Assembly (NCBI GenBank): GCA_016929495.1
Contig: JAFGIS010000500.1
Location: forward strand, 1 to 43,373
Direction: 5' to 3'
From: Polyangiaceae bacterium
Lineage (GTDB): Bacteria > Myxococcota_A > Polyangia > Polyangiales > Polyangiaceae
Length of the DNA stretch: 43,373 nt
A program made the position numbers and the translations under genes. Each line of letters begins with the position of its first letter. Position 1 is the first letter of the stretch. The notes beneath the pieces are model-generated. The model ran no database searches and was not told the DNA's origin. It worked only from the letters and a program-made list of their open reading frames with translations. Shown here piece after piece: positions 33,782 through 42,150 of the stretch.

Positions 33782-36700
33782 ATGCGGCTCGCCCTGATCA
33801 TCACCAGCGACTACCACGACAACCCGAGGCTCGAGACGCATCGCGCTGCCTCCATGGATTCGGCACTGATCGCGGAGCGTCTTCTCAGCACGGATCCCGA
33901 GTTCTCGGTCGTGAAGCTCGAGGCGGACCGTGACCTTCCTGAGCGACTGGAGACGTTGCTGGAGCAGTATCCCGGAGAACTCCAAGCGTTGGTCGTCTAC
34001 TTCTCGGGGTACGTTGCGCTGAGCCAGGAAAGGGGCCCGGCGCTTCTGCTTTCGGGTGCGCGGATCAAGGCCTTTCCCGTATCGCGCTTGAGGGCGTTGC
34101 TGGAGCGCGCGACCGTGAGCACCCTCTGCATTTTCGATGTGGCCGCGATGGTCGAAGGCACACGGTGGCCCAACGAAATCGCAGAAGAGCTTGCGGCGTC
34201 CGTTGCGGCTGCGGATGCGACACTGAGCGCCCTGGTCTCGGTGCGACTTCTGGCTTCGCGCGCCCCGCTCGGCGTTTCACGGTTCACTGATCTGTTCGCG
34301 TTGGTACTCGAGTGGCTCGGCCGCCACGAACGCGGTCCGATTCACGCGCGTGACGTATACGAAGCGATGAAGCGTGAGAAGGCCTCTTTCGCGCAGATCG
34401 CAGCCAGTGCGTACGTCGGTGCCAGAGCAAGCGTGCGGCTCACGGTCGCCGAGGCTCCGAGGCTCGGGGAACAGGCGACCGACGAACCCGCGCCCTCCGA
34501 TGACGGCGAGGCGCCCAGCGTGGGCCCGGAATCATCGATGCAACTGGCCTACCTTCCTAGTGCACCGCCTGGCGAATTCGAGGCCGGACGTTGGGACGCG
34601 GACAGCACTTCGTTGTCCGCATCGTCGCCAGCTCCTTCCGTCTCATTCGCCGCTTCGGCCGCCTCTCCAGAACCGTCTGGAGCGCACGTGTCCCCCGCGG
34701 CCGCCACGGGCACCGCCCTGCCCTCGGGCGGTCGGCTCGCAGTACCGCCTCTCGAGGTCCCGGGCGATGACGTTCCGTTGCCCCGATTCCCGATGAGTCC
34801 CGAGGCACACGACTATGGGCCCATGCCGCGCGACGAGGCGACCCATGCGCCTGCCCCCGCGCAGCACGAACGGCGGACTCCACCCGGAATCCGGCCTGCT
34901 GTGGCAGGTAGCCCATCCAGCGGCTCGCCGGACGCCGTGCGAGCTCCCGTCTCGCTCGTGCCGCCGCCCACGTCGTTTTCGGCAGCAGCCCGCCGCGCCA
35001 GTCTCGAGCCTCAGCGTCTGCACAAGCGCCGCCGTGCCCTCTTGGCCCCACCATCGCTCGGGTCGGGGCCGTCACCCGAGTCTTCGCATGTGCCCCCCGA
35101 ACCGCACGAGCCGGCCTCGCCGGGGCGACAACCGGGCCACCATGAGTCCGGCGACGACGCACCGACGCCCTGGCCGCCGGCCTCCCAATCCGTACCGCCG
35201 ACTGCCGATGAGATGGGCCAAGCTTCGCCGATCTCGGGCACCAGCATCGAGCAGTACCAGCATGCGCTCGACTCCCTGCCCGACGACGACCCCAGGCGTA
35301 CGGCGCTTCTCACCCGAATCGGCCATGCGCTCCGCGCAGAGGGACATGTCGAGGGAGCGGTCGCCCAGTATCGTCAAGTGCTCGCCCTGGATCCCTCGGC
35401 CCGACCTGCATTCGATGCTCTCGCTGACCTGCTCACCGAGCAGGGCGCTCTCGACGAGGTCATCGCTCTCTGCCGCGAACGATTGGGCGCCGTCTACGAC
35501 GAAGACGAAACCGTGTCGCTGCTCGACCGGCTGGTCTCGATCTGGGTCGACAAGCTGGACGACACGACGGAAGCACTGAGGACTCTCGAAGAGCGCCTGG
35601 CGTTCAGGGCTGATCGAGTGGGGCTGGAATATCTGGTGCGGATTCACGAGCTCAGGCGTGACGCAGGCGCCGCCATCGCTGCGCGCGAACAGCTGGCTCT
35701 TGCGCTGTCCGATCCTGCGGAACAAGCGGACGCGCTGATCGATGCTGCGCACCAGGCGGAAGTCGAGCTCGGCGACTCGTCTCGAGCGGCGCACCTGGCG
35801 AGGAAAGCATTCGACCTCGATCCAACCAACCCCGTTGCACTGGAGTTCGCGGTGTCCGTCCTGAGGTCGCTCAACGACTTCGGGACCATCGCGGAGCTGT
35901 ACGAGCAGGCGCTTGGGCTCGAGCCCATGCCGGAGGTGGCGCTCAGACTGTTGAGCGATCTGGTCACGGTCTACCGGGAGCAGCTGCGCGATCCGGAGCG
36001 CACGGCTCGGGCCGCGCGCAAGGCCATCAGACTGGCGCCCGACCGTGCTGACTTGCGGATCGTGTTGGCCGACGCGTACGACAGACAAGGCCTGCTCGGG
36101 GAAGCGCTCGACCAAGCTCGGGCTGCCGCCATGATCGCGCCCGACATCTCCGTGACCTACCGCGTCGCGCGTCGCATCCTGCAGCGATCCGGCAACATCG
36201 ACGCCGCCTACGCGGCTGCGGGGCTGGCCACCTGGCTGGATCCGGACGACATAGACTCGGCTCGATTCACCAACGTCTTCGACTCCACAAGCCTACTCGT
36301 GGCCGAGCGCACGTTGGCCGACGAGGATTGGGAGCTCTTGGCCGATGAAGTGCACCCATCGCTCCTCGTCGCTCTCGACGCTATCCACGACGCGGTCGTG
36401 ACGCTCCGGGTCAACTCACGCAACAGGAAGGCACCGGAGCTGGACCCTGCCATGCGTCACAGCCCCGAGAAGTCCACGGCCACCGTCGCACGCAGCGTGC
36501 ACTGGGCGGGACGCCTGCTCCGGATCGGGCTGCCGGCCGTGTACGTTCTTCCCGATCTCGACGAGCCGCTGGTCGTGGCCCGAACCGAAGAGCCGAGTCT
36601 GCTCTTCGGGCGAGCTCTGGCCACCGGCCATACCCTCCCGGAGCTCGCCTTTTTGAGTGGACGTCACCTGACGCTGTTCCGACGCGAGTACTACCTGCTC

Positions 36701-37120
36701 GCCCTGTTCCGAAACGCCAGGAAGCTGGCGCTACCGCTGCGCGCGGCGTTGATGCTGGCCTCGGGCCGTTCCTCGGGCCGGGAGGATGTCCGAAACGTGG
36801 CGAGGAAGCTACAACGGTTGCTCCAGGACAACGACTTGGAGCAGCTGCGCGAAGCCACGGACCTGCTCGATGCAGACATCGACGGGCTGTTGGAGGACTG
36901 GATGGGCGCGGTCCAGCGGACTGCAACCCGAGCAGGGCTTCTCGCGTGCGGGCACCCGCAGATTGCGGGCACATTGCTCGACCGCTATCCGCTGCGCGGA
37001 GCGCTGTCTCCCGAGCAACAAAGGGAAGCTCTGGTTCTGTTCGCGCTGAGCGACCAGTACGCCGAGCTTCGCCGCCGGCTCGGCATACAGCTGACTGAAG
37101 CCGAGCAGCATGTTGGGTGA
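33782..37120 (+). CDS. caspase-like (inactive) plus TPR protein
   Basis: The 1112-residue protein has an N-terminal region (about 1-205) with the outline of a caspase-like C14 domain: MRLALIITSDYHDN, then VVYFSG-YV (75-78), where the catalytic SGHG His would be, and LCIFDVAAM (116-123), where D-x-C would be. The positions are Y77 and A121, so the dyad is lost. A Pro/Ser/Ala-rich linker follows (about 220-475), then about eight TPR-type repeats (about 480-815), for example IGHALRAEGHVEGAVAQYRQVLALDPSARPAFDALADLL. An unknown helical C-terminal domain of about 280 residues ends it. It is probably a cytoplasmic scaffold or signalling protein. The open frame continues in frame past its TGA (see findings). 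Confidence 0.65.
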   Translation: MRLALIITSDYHDNPRLETHRAASMDSALIAERLLSTDPEFSVVKLEADRDLPERLETLLEQYPGELQALVVYFSGYVALSQERGPALLLSGARIKAFPVSRLRALLERATVSTLCIFDVAAMVEGTRWPNEIAEELAASVAAADATLSALVSVRLLASRAPLGVSRFTDLFALVLEWLGRHERGPIHARDVYEAMKREKASFAQIAASAYVGARASVRLTVAEAPRLGEQATDEPAPSDDGEAPSVGPESSMQLAYLPSAPPGEFEAGRWDADSTSLSASSPAPSVSFAASAASPEPSGAHVSPAAATGTALPSGGRLAVPPLEVPGDDVPLPRFPMSPEAHDYGPMPRDEATHAPAPAQHERRTPPGIRPAVAGSPSSGSPDAVRAPVSLVPPPTSFSAAARRASLEPQRLHKRRRALLAPPSLGSGPSPESSHVPPEPHEPASPGRQPGHHESGDDAPTPWPPASQSVPPTADEMGQASPISGTSIEQYQHALDSLPDDDPRRTALLTRIGHALRAEGHVEGAVAQYRQVLALDPSARPAFDALADLLTEQGALDEVIALCRERLGAVYDEDETVSLLDRLVSIWVDKLDDTTEALRTLEERLAFRADRVGLEYLVRIHELRRDAGAAIAAREQLALALSDPAEQADALIDAAHQAEVELGDSSRAAHLARKAFDLDPTNPVALEFAVSVLRSLNDFGTIAELYEQALGLEPMPEVALRLLSDLVTVYREQLRDPERTARAARKAIRLAPDRADLRIVLADAYDRQGLLGEALDQARAAAMIAPDISVTYRVARRILQRSGNIDAAYAAAGLATWLDPDDIDSARFTNVFDSTSLLVAERTLADEDWELLADEVHPSLLVALDAIHDAVVTLRVNSRNRKAPELDPAMRHSPEKSTATVARSVHWAGRLLRIGLPAVYVLPDLDEPLVVARTEEPSLLFGRALATGHTLPELAFLSGRHLTLFRREYYLLALFRNARKLALPLRAALMLASGRSSGREDVRNVARKLQRLLQDNDLEQLREATDLLDADIDGLLEDWMGAVQRTATRAGLLACGHPQIAGTLLDRYPLRGALSPEQQREALVLFALSDQYAELRRRLGIQLTEAEQHVG

Positions 37121-37210
37121 GCTCACGGCCTGCTCGTTTGCGTCCCCTGGCGCCGTCGTGGACTCCCGTGGACTCCCCAACCAGCGCGGACGGTTGAGGC
37201 GCCCGCGGCA

Positions 37211-37331
37211 CCTCCATCCCTGCCCGGCGTGCTTCCGGCGGCGCCGCCGCCAGCCGCGCGGCCGTCCCCGCCCGGCGTGCTTCCACCCGTACCCTCGCCC
37301 GCCGCTCCACCCTCCTTGCCCGGTGTGCGCC
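37211..37331. repeat. imperfect tandem repeats, about 48 bp each, three copies
   Basis: Units share the core TGCCCGGCGTGCTTCC (near 37221) and CGCCCGGCGTGCTTCC (near 37269), with a decayed TGCCCGGTGTGCGCCC (near 37316). In the frame of the upstream gene they read PPSLPGV, PSPPGV and PPSLPGV with Ala/Pro spacers. Confidence 0.7.
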
Positions 37332-37410
37332 CCGCGGCAGCGGTCAGGCGTACCCCTGTCGAGCTCAGCGAATGCCCGCAGTCTGAGCCAGGACACGCGT
37401 TTCTACCTGC

Positions 37411-37437
37411 GTGGCGTGTCTTGGAGACACGCCACTA
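37411..37437. repeat. palindromic repeat, copy C
   Basis: GTGGCGTGTCT (37411-37421) and AGACACGCCAC (37425-37435) form a perfect 11-bp stem around TGG. Read on the minus strand it begins TAGTGGCGTG, like the other copies, and shares CTCCAAGACA with copy B. Confidence 0.8.
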
Positions 37438-37542
37438 CCACCATCGCGGCGCGACATGCACGGTCGCGAAGGTTTGGCGCGCTCGGGACAGCACGGGTGG
37501 AGCTGGCGGAAGCTCGCGAGCATCCTGGGCGAGTCGTCCCCG

Positions 37543-39783
37543 TCACGATCGAAGACGCTGCTCCCACGCATCGGCCGCAGCTGGCTGACCCGCTGCACGG
37601 CTGAGCGCCGCCAGCGCCGCAACGCACGCCTTCTCGCCGCGAGCATCCCCGGTTTCGCGCGCAATGGCCAGGGCCTCAAGCGCATGGGGCAGGGCCTCCA
37701 CGAATCGCTCGGTGCGCGCGAGCAAGAGACTGACGGCGAGACGTTGGCGACAGCCTGCGCGACCCGTCGCGTTGCGGACGAACGACCCGTTGGGCGAACA
37801 GGGGCGCGCCGGGAATCCGGGTCCGGTCGCAGCGGCTGCTTCGCCGCTCCCAGACACCGGCACGCCACCGGACGGCTGCCCTGTCGCCACTGTGCCCTCA
37901 GCCCATCCCGGCATCCAATCGTCGAGGTCGAACTCGGTGGCGCCCTCCTCCAACGAGGACTCAGACTCCACCGAAGACCGCGCCGCCTCGCTGGACCGAG
38001 CGCCCCGCTCTCCGGGCGCCGGGTTCGGATCCGGCTCTGCTGGCGCAGGAAGCACCCCGCCGAGACCGCGTGCCCGAACGGGTTCGAGGCTCAGTTGCTC
38101 CGCCAACCCGTCGAAAGCTCGCGCCGTGACCTCGCGAGCATTGACACGTAGCAGCAGAGCAGCTCGTCGCGCTGAGGCCTCGGCCCGCTCGTCTTCCCCG
38201 GCCAGCAGCGCGTGCACGGCCGCTATCCCTGCCGACAACGGCCGGTCGCGCGAACCCACCCGCTCTGCGACGAGCGAGTGCCACTGCTTTCGCCGTTCGG
38301 CGGACAAGGCCTCGAGCAGCACACGCCGGTGCGTTGCGCTGCTCAAGCCCAAGATGCGTTCTCCGGTTCGCCGGACCCACCGGCGCCCGACCAACTGTCG
38401 CGTCACTTCCGCCAGCGATTTGCCGCGGTCGAGCGCCTGGTCCGCGATCGACGTCAGCTCGTACGAATCTGCTTCACCTCCGAGCACGGCAACGGCTTCG
38501 AGCACGGTGCGTTCGGCCGCATCGAAGCGTTCGAGTCGGCGTCGTATCCAGTAGCTCGCCTCGTGCTCGTCACCCCGACTGGGACCCGGGCGACAGGCGC
38601 AGAGCTCGTCGTTGGTCCAGACGAGTTCACCTTCCTCCAGCGCGCAGCAAAGCGCCTCCTGCAGACCCAGAGGAGAATGCCCACAGAGACGTGCCCAGCG
38701 GTCAGCCAACGCGCCGCGCAGCCCGCCTCGAGTGAAGGCGCCCAGGAGCTCGAACGAGCGCTGGCGGTCCAGTCTGCCGAGCTCGAATTCGGCGCACGAC
38801 GACAGGCTGCGCAGCGCCGCAGGCAGTTCGGGCCCGTGCGTGCGCGCCACCACGGCGAACGTCTCGGGCGCCGCAAGACTGACGGTTTCCAGCGTGTCAA
38901 GGTCCACGCGATCCGCCTCGTCGATGACAACAATGGCCGCCGACCCATCAGCGCCGGCCGTGGCTGACCAGAGGCGGAGTAGGCCGATCGCGGCCTCGTG
39001 CGTGAGACCGGCTCCCGAGAGCAAGCGCTCCAGAGCGCCTCTGCCGGCGTTGCCCGGCGCGCCAGGTCTGGACCAGTCCGTATTGCGAGCAAAGGCGCGT
39101 CGCAGTGCGCCAAGCGGCTCGCCTGCACAAGCGGGAGCAAGCCAGAGGGAGCTGCGCTCTGCTGCAACGAGCTGACGCAGAAACCGGCTACCTCCTGAAC
39201 CCTCGTCTGCGACGAGAACCGAGCACGAGCCGACCTGCACGGGCAACGCTGCGTCTGCAGCCGCTCCCACCCATACGTCGAAATCGAGCCGGCTCAACAG
39301 GTCCGCTGGCGCCGGCAGCCAAGGTTGGGCCAAGTTGAGGCGCAGCCCCCGCCAAGGCCTGCCCCAGCGGCTACCGGCTTTCTCGTCCGCCGCGAGCAGT
39401 CCGGGCTCGCGCGAAGCGAGCGCGGTGGACACGAGCGCCTCGCCGGGCTCTGCCAAGACGGCGAGCGCAGTAGCCTCGGCCAGCGCCGGTCCCGAGCTCG
39501 CTGACGCGCCGTGCCCCAGTTCGAAGACGGTCTCGAGCTCACCCACGGCCAGACCCATCCCAAATTGCGTACAGGGTGGCTCGGGAAGCATGTCGGTTAG
39601 GTCAGGCAAGGCCTCGACCGGGAAGCTGAATGCGACACCGTCGACGTGCCAGGCAACGACTTGGCCACCGCGGACTGCCGAACGCCCACTCAGGTCTCGG
39701 AGCATGATGGCGAGCGTGGAGGCGGCGTCGCCTTCCCCGCACGCTACTTTGGCCTGGAAACACAGAACCAGCCGCACGGCCAT
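37543..39783 (-). CDS. STAND-like ATPase protein with degenerate Walker A
   Basis: The 746-residue protein begins with a region like a class III cyclase fold (about 1-125; VDGVAFSFP, MGLAVGELETVFE, SGPALAEATALAVLAEPGEALVSTAL) but without metal-binding Asp pairs. A STAND/AAA-type NTPase follows. The Walker A site reads E194-G-S-G-G198-S-R, where the lysine is replaced by Gly. Walker B is intact (IVVIDEAD, D288/E289). Helical, probably TPR-type, regions follow, broken by a Ser/Pro/Gly-rich acidic linker (about 590-660). Its ATG is 1 base after the pspA stop, so the two are translationally linked. It is probably a signalling or scaffold protein with weak or no ATP hydrolysis. Confidence 0.7.
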   Translation of the reverse strand: MAVRLVLCFQAKVACGEGDAASTLAIMLRDLSGRSAVRGGQVVAWHVDGVAFSFPVEALPDLTDMLPEPPCTQFGMGLAVGELETVFELGHGASASSGPALAEATALAVLAEPGEALVSTALASREPGLLAADEKAGSRWGRPWRGLRLNLAQPWLPAPADLLSRLDFDVWVGAAADAALPVQVGSCSVLVADEGSGGSRFLRQLVAAERSSLWLAPACAGEPLGALRRAFARNTDWSRPGAPGNAGRGALERLLSGAGLTHEAAIGLLRLWSATAGADGSAAIVVIDEADRVDLDTLETVSLAAPETFAVVARTHGPELPAALRSLSSCAEFELGRLDRQRSFELLGAFTRGGLRGALADRWARLCGHSPLGLQEALCCALEEGELVWTNDELCACRPGPSRGDEHEASYWIRRRLERFDAAERTVLEAVAVLGGEADSYELTSIADQALDRGKSLAEVTRQLVGRRWVRRTGERILGLSSATHRRVLLEALSAERRKQWHSLVAERVGSRDRPLSAGIAAVHALLAGEDERAEASARRAALLLRVNAREVTARAFDGLAEQLSLEPVRARGLGGVLPAPAEPDPNPAPGERGARSSEAARSSVESESSLEEGATEFDLDDWMPGWAEGTVATGQPSGGVPVSGSGEAAAATGPGFPARPCSPNGSFVRNATGRAGCRQRLAVSLLLARTERFVEALPHALEALAIARETGDARGEKACVAALAALSRAAGQPAAADAWEQRLRS

Positions 39784-39784
39784 A

Positions 39785-40513
39785 TCAGGAGCCGATCCGG
39801 ATCTTGTGCCTGATCGCCTCGAGCTCGCGGTCGACCTCGAATCCATCGCTCGCGCCGGACGACGCAGTGGGTCCTTGCTCCAACGCCTGGAAGCGCGCCT
39901 CGATCTCCGCTGCGCTGAGGCCGGCGGGGCCGCGGTGGCTCAAGGCCTCCTCGACCTCTCTTTGTGCTTCCAACGCAATCTCCGCACCGGAGACTTCGGC
40001 TTCCATTCTGCGGAACTGCTCGAACGGGCTCGAGCCCGACCGAGCACCCAGCGCCTCGGGGCCGCCTCCCGCCCTCGCGGTACGGACGCGAACCCCAATC
40101 GAGCCCTTGCGGGCGGCGATGTCCTCGACCGTGTGCTCCATTCGTGCCAACTCATCCTTCAGTTCCAGGGCGGCAGCGTGCTGCTGCGTGCGCAGCGCCT
40201 CGACGCGGTCGCGCTCTCCCGTGACCCTCCGCTTCTGTATGAGCGCTTGCCTGGCCAGTTCATCGTCGCCCTGTCGCACGGCGAGCTCGGCGCGTCCGGT
40301 CCACCGATCGGCCTCGACCTGATGCTCCTCCAGGGTCTTCTTCAGTTGCTTCTCGCGCGCCACGCTCCGGACGATTTCACGCCGCGCGGCACGCACCTGC
40401 TCGCGCATCTCCTCGACCAGCAGGTCGAGCGACTTGTCGGGGTTCTCGACCTTGTCGAGCAACGCGTTGAAGTTGCTTGCAATGGCCTTACCGGCTCTGT
40501 CGAACAGACCCAT
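39785..40513 (-). CDS. pspA: PspA/IM30-family membrane-stress protein
   Basis: PspA/IM30 proteins coat and repair the inner membrane under stress, forming ESCRT-III-like assemblies. The 242-residue protein has MGLFDRAGKAIASNFNALLDKVENPDKSLDLLVEEM, then long coiled-coil helices with the conserved order (KQLKKTLEEH, DELARQALIQKRRVT). The tail from about 185 has Gly/Ser-rich and acidic segments. The ATG at 40513 was chosen over 40525 by family comparison. It is followed immediately by the degenerate STAND gene and lies 53 bases after lpdA. Confidence 0.9.
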   Translation of the reverse strand: MGLFDRAGKAIASNFNALLDKVENPDKSLDLLVEEMREQVRAARREIVRSVAREKQLKKTLEEHQVEADRWTGRAELAVRQGDDELARQALIQKRRVTGERDRVEALRTQQHAAALELKDELARMEHTVEDIAARKGSIGVRVRTARAGGGPEALGARSGSSPFEQFRRMEAEVSGAEIALEAQREVEEALSHRGPAGLSAAEIEARFQALEQGPTASSGASDGFEVDRELEAIRHKIRIGS

Positions 40514-40565
40514 GGGTCGAACCATGCCACGACCGGGGCGTTGCGGGCTAGGGTCTAGACCACCC

Positions 40566-41978
40566 TCAGCGGTTCACGATGTGGATCGCATGTCCCAAGG
40601 CCGCGGCGCTCGCTTCCATCAAGGCTTCCCCGAGCGTCGGGTGGGGGTGGATGGTCATGGCCAGGTCCTCGGCCGCCGCGACCATTTCGAGTGCGAGTGC
40701 GCCCTCGCCAACGAGGTCACTGGCCGATGGTCCGCAGATGTGGATACCCAGGAGGCGGCTCGTCTCGGCGTCGGAGACGACTTTGACGAACCCCTCGGTC
40801 TCCCCGAGACTCATGGCGCGCCCGAGTGCAGCAAACGGGAACTTGCCGACTCGCACGTGGTGACCTGCTTGGCGCGCCTGGGACTCGGACACTCCTACGG
40901 ACGCGATTTCGGGCTGAGTGAAGACGACGTTCGGGATCGCGGCCCAGTCCTTGGCCGCGGCGTGGCCGGCAATCACCTCCGCGCAAACCTCCCCCTCCTT
41001 GGATGCCTTGTGAGCCAGCATGGGAGGCCCGCTCACGTCGCCAATCGCGTACACACCGGCAACGCTGGTCCTGCATCGTTCATCGGTCCAGATGAAGCCG
41101 CGACGGTCGATACGCACTCCCAGCTCTTCGAGACCGATCTCGGACGACCGCGGTTTCATTCCGACAGCCACCAGGATCTTGTCGCACACGATGTCCAGGA
41201 CAGCATTGCCCGAACGCACTCCGACGACACAGTTGCCATCGGCATCCAGCGACCAACTCTGGGCGGCCGCGCCTTTCATGACCTTGCCACCGCGCCGGAC
41301 GATCGTGCGCTCCACGATGCGCACGGCGTCGGGATCGATGCCCGGAAGCAGATCCGGCGTCAGCTCGACGACCGTCAACTCGCTGCCGAAAGCCTGGTAG
41401 ACCATGCCCAGCTCGAGCCCAATGACACCACCGCCGATAACGAGCAGTCGCCGCGGGATCTGCGACAGGCTCACGGCTTCGCGAGCCCCGATGATGCGGT
41501 CGCCATCGAACGCGAATCCCGGAACCGTCGCGGTGGCCGAACCGGAGGCCACGACCACTGCGCGTCGTGCCAAGAGCCTCTGCTCGCCCCCCGTCTGCTC
41601 TTGAACCGCCACGGTATTCGGAGACACGAGCCGTCCGTAGCCGCGCACGAGGGTTGCCCCGTTCGCCTTCAGAAGCTGTCGCACGCCCGACGTAAGCTTC
41701 TTGACGATGCCGTCTTTCCAGACCTGCATGCGCTCGACGTCCACGGTGGTCTGCTCGACCACCACGCCCCTCTCTCCGGCCCCGCGCGCACCGAGCAGCA
41801 GATGTGCGTTGCTGATCAGCGCCTTGGAGGGGATGCATCCCCAGTTGAGGCATACGCCGCCGACCTCCTCGGCTTCGACGCATGCCACGCTCATGCCGAG
41901 CTGAGCCAGCCGGATGGCGCACACGTACCCTCCCGGCCCTCCGCCCAGCACAACAGCATCGTACGCGGGGTCAGTCAT
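40566..41978 (-). CDS. lpdA: dihydrolipoamide dehydrogenase (E3)
   Basis: E3 reoxidises the lipoyl groups of 2-oxoacid dehydrogenase complexes with NAD+. The 470-residue protein has the FAD motif GGGPGGYVCA, the redox disulfide C43-LNWG-C48, an NAD motif GGGVIGLELG, a second FAD motif VYAIGDV, and a C-terminal HPHPTLGEAL with the catalytic His-Glu dyad. It is downstream of the E1-alpha gene, so it probably serves that complex, and could also serve the aceE complex. Two in-frame ATGs exist (41978 and 41987), neither with a clear ribosome site; 41978 begins the family fold. Confidence 0.96.
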   Translation of the reverse strand: MTDPAYDAVVLGGGPGGYVCAIRLAQLGMSVACVEAEEVGGVCLNWGCIPSKALISNAHLLLGARGAGERGVVVEQTTVDVERMQVWKDGIVKKLTSGVRQLLKANGATLVRGYGRLVSPNTVAVQEQTGGEQRLLARRAVVVASGSATATVPGFAFDGDRIIGAREAVSLSQIPRRLLVIGGGVIGLELGMVYQAFGSELTVVELTPDLLPGIDPDAVRIVERTIVRRGGKVMKGAAAQSWSLDADGNCVVGVRSGNAVLDIVCDKILVAVGMKPRSSEIGLEELGVRIDRRGFIWTDERCRTSVAGVYAIGDVSGPPMLAHKASKEGEVCAEVIAGHAAAKDWAAIPNVVFTQPEIASVGVSESQARQAGHHVRVGKFPFAALGRAMSLGETEGFVKVVSDAETSRLLGIHICGPSASDLVGEGALALEMVAAAEDLAMTIHPHPTLGEALMEASAAALGHAIHIVNR

Positions 41979-42123
41979 GGAGAGCATCTAGTCAATCCGG
42001 GCACGCGCCACAAGGCCGTGCGCCGGGCCTGACCGGTCCTCGTCCACTCGGTCTTCGTGCGTCGCGTGTTCGTGGCGCGAGGCTGCTGCCCCCGTGTGGG
42101 CCAGAAAGCGCGTCGTTGCCCAT

Positions 42124-42150
42124 GTGCCCTGTCCTGAAGACAGGGCACTA
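42124..42150. repeat. palindromic repeat, copy D, at the E1-alpha stop
   Basis: GTGCCCTGTC (42124-42133) and GACAGGGCAC (42139-42148) form a perfect 10-bp stem. On the minus strand the TAG at 42150-42148 is the E1-alpha stop, followed by TGCCCTGTC. It lies in the E1-alpha to lpdA gap. Confidence 0.8.

Larger units (their letters stand above)
37121..37542. other. convergent spacer with Pro-rich coding-like repeats
   Basis: It separates two convergent genes. It holds the tandem repeats at 37211-37331 and palindromic repeat copy C. The + frame continuing from the TPR gene stays open to 37588. Confidence 0.6.

Noticed and set aside
39335..40558. A 407-residue + frame opposite pspA and the STAND gene.
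   Set aside because: The minus frames carry recognisable domains; this one carries none.
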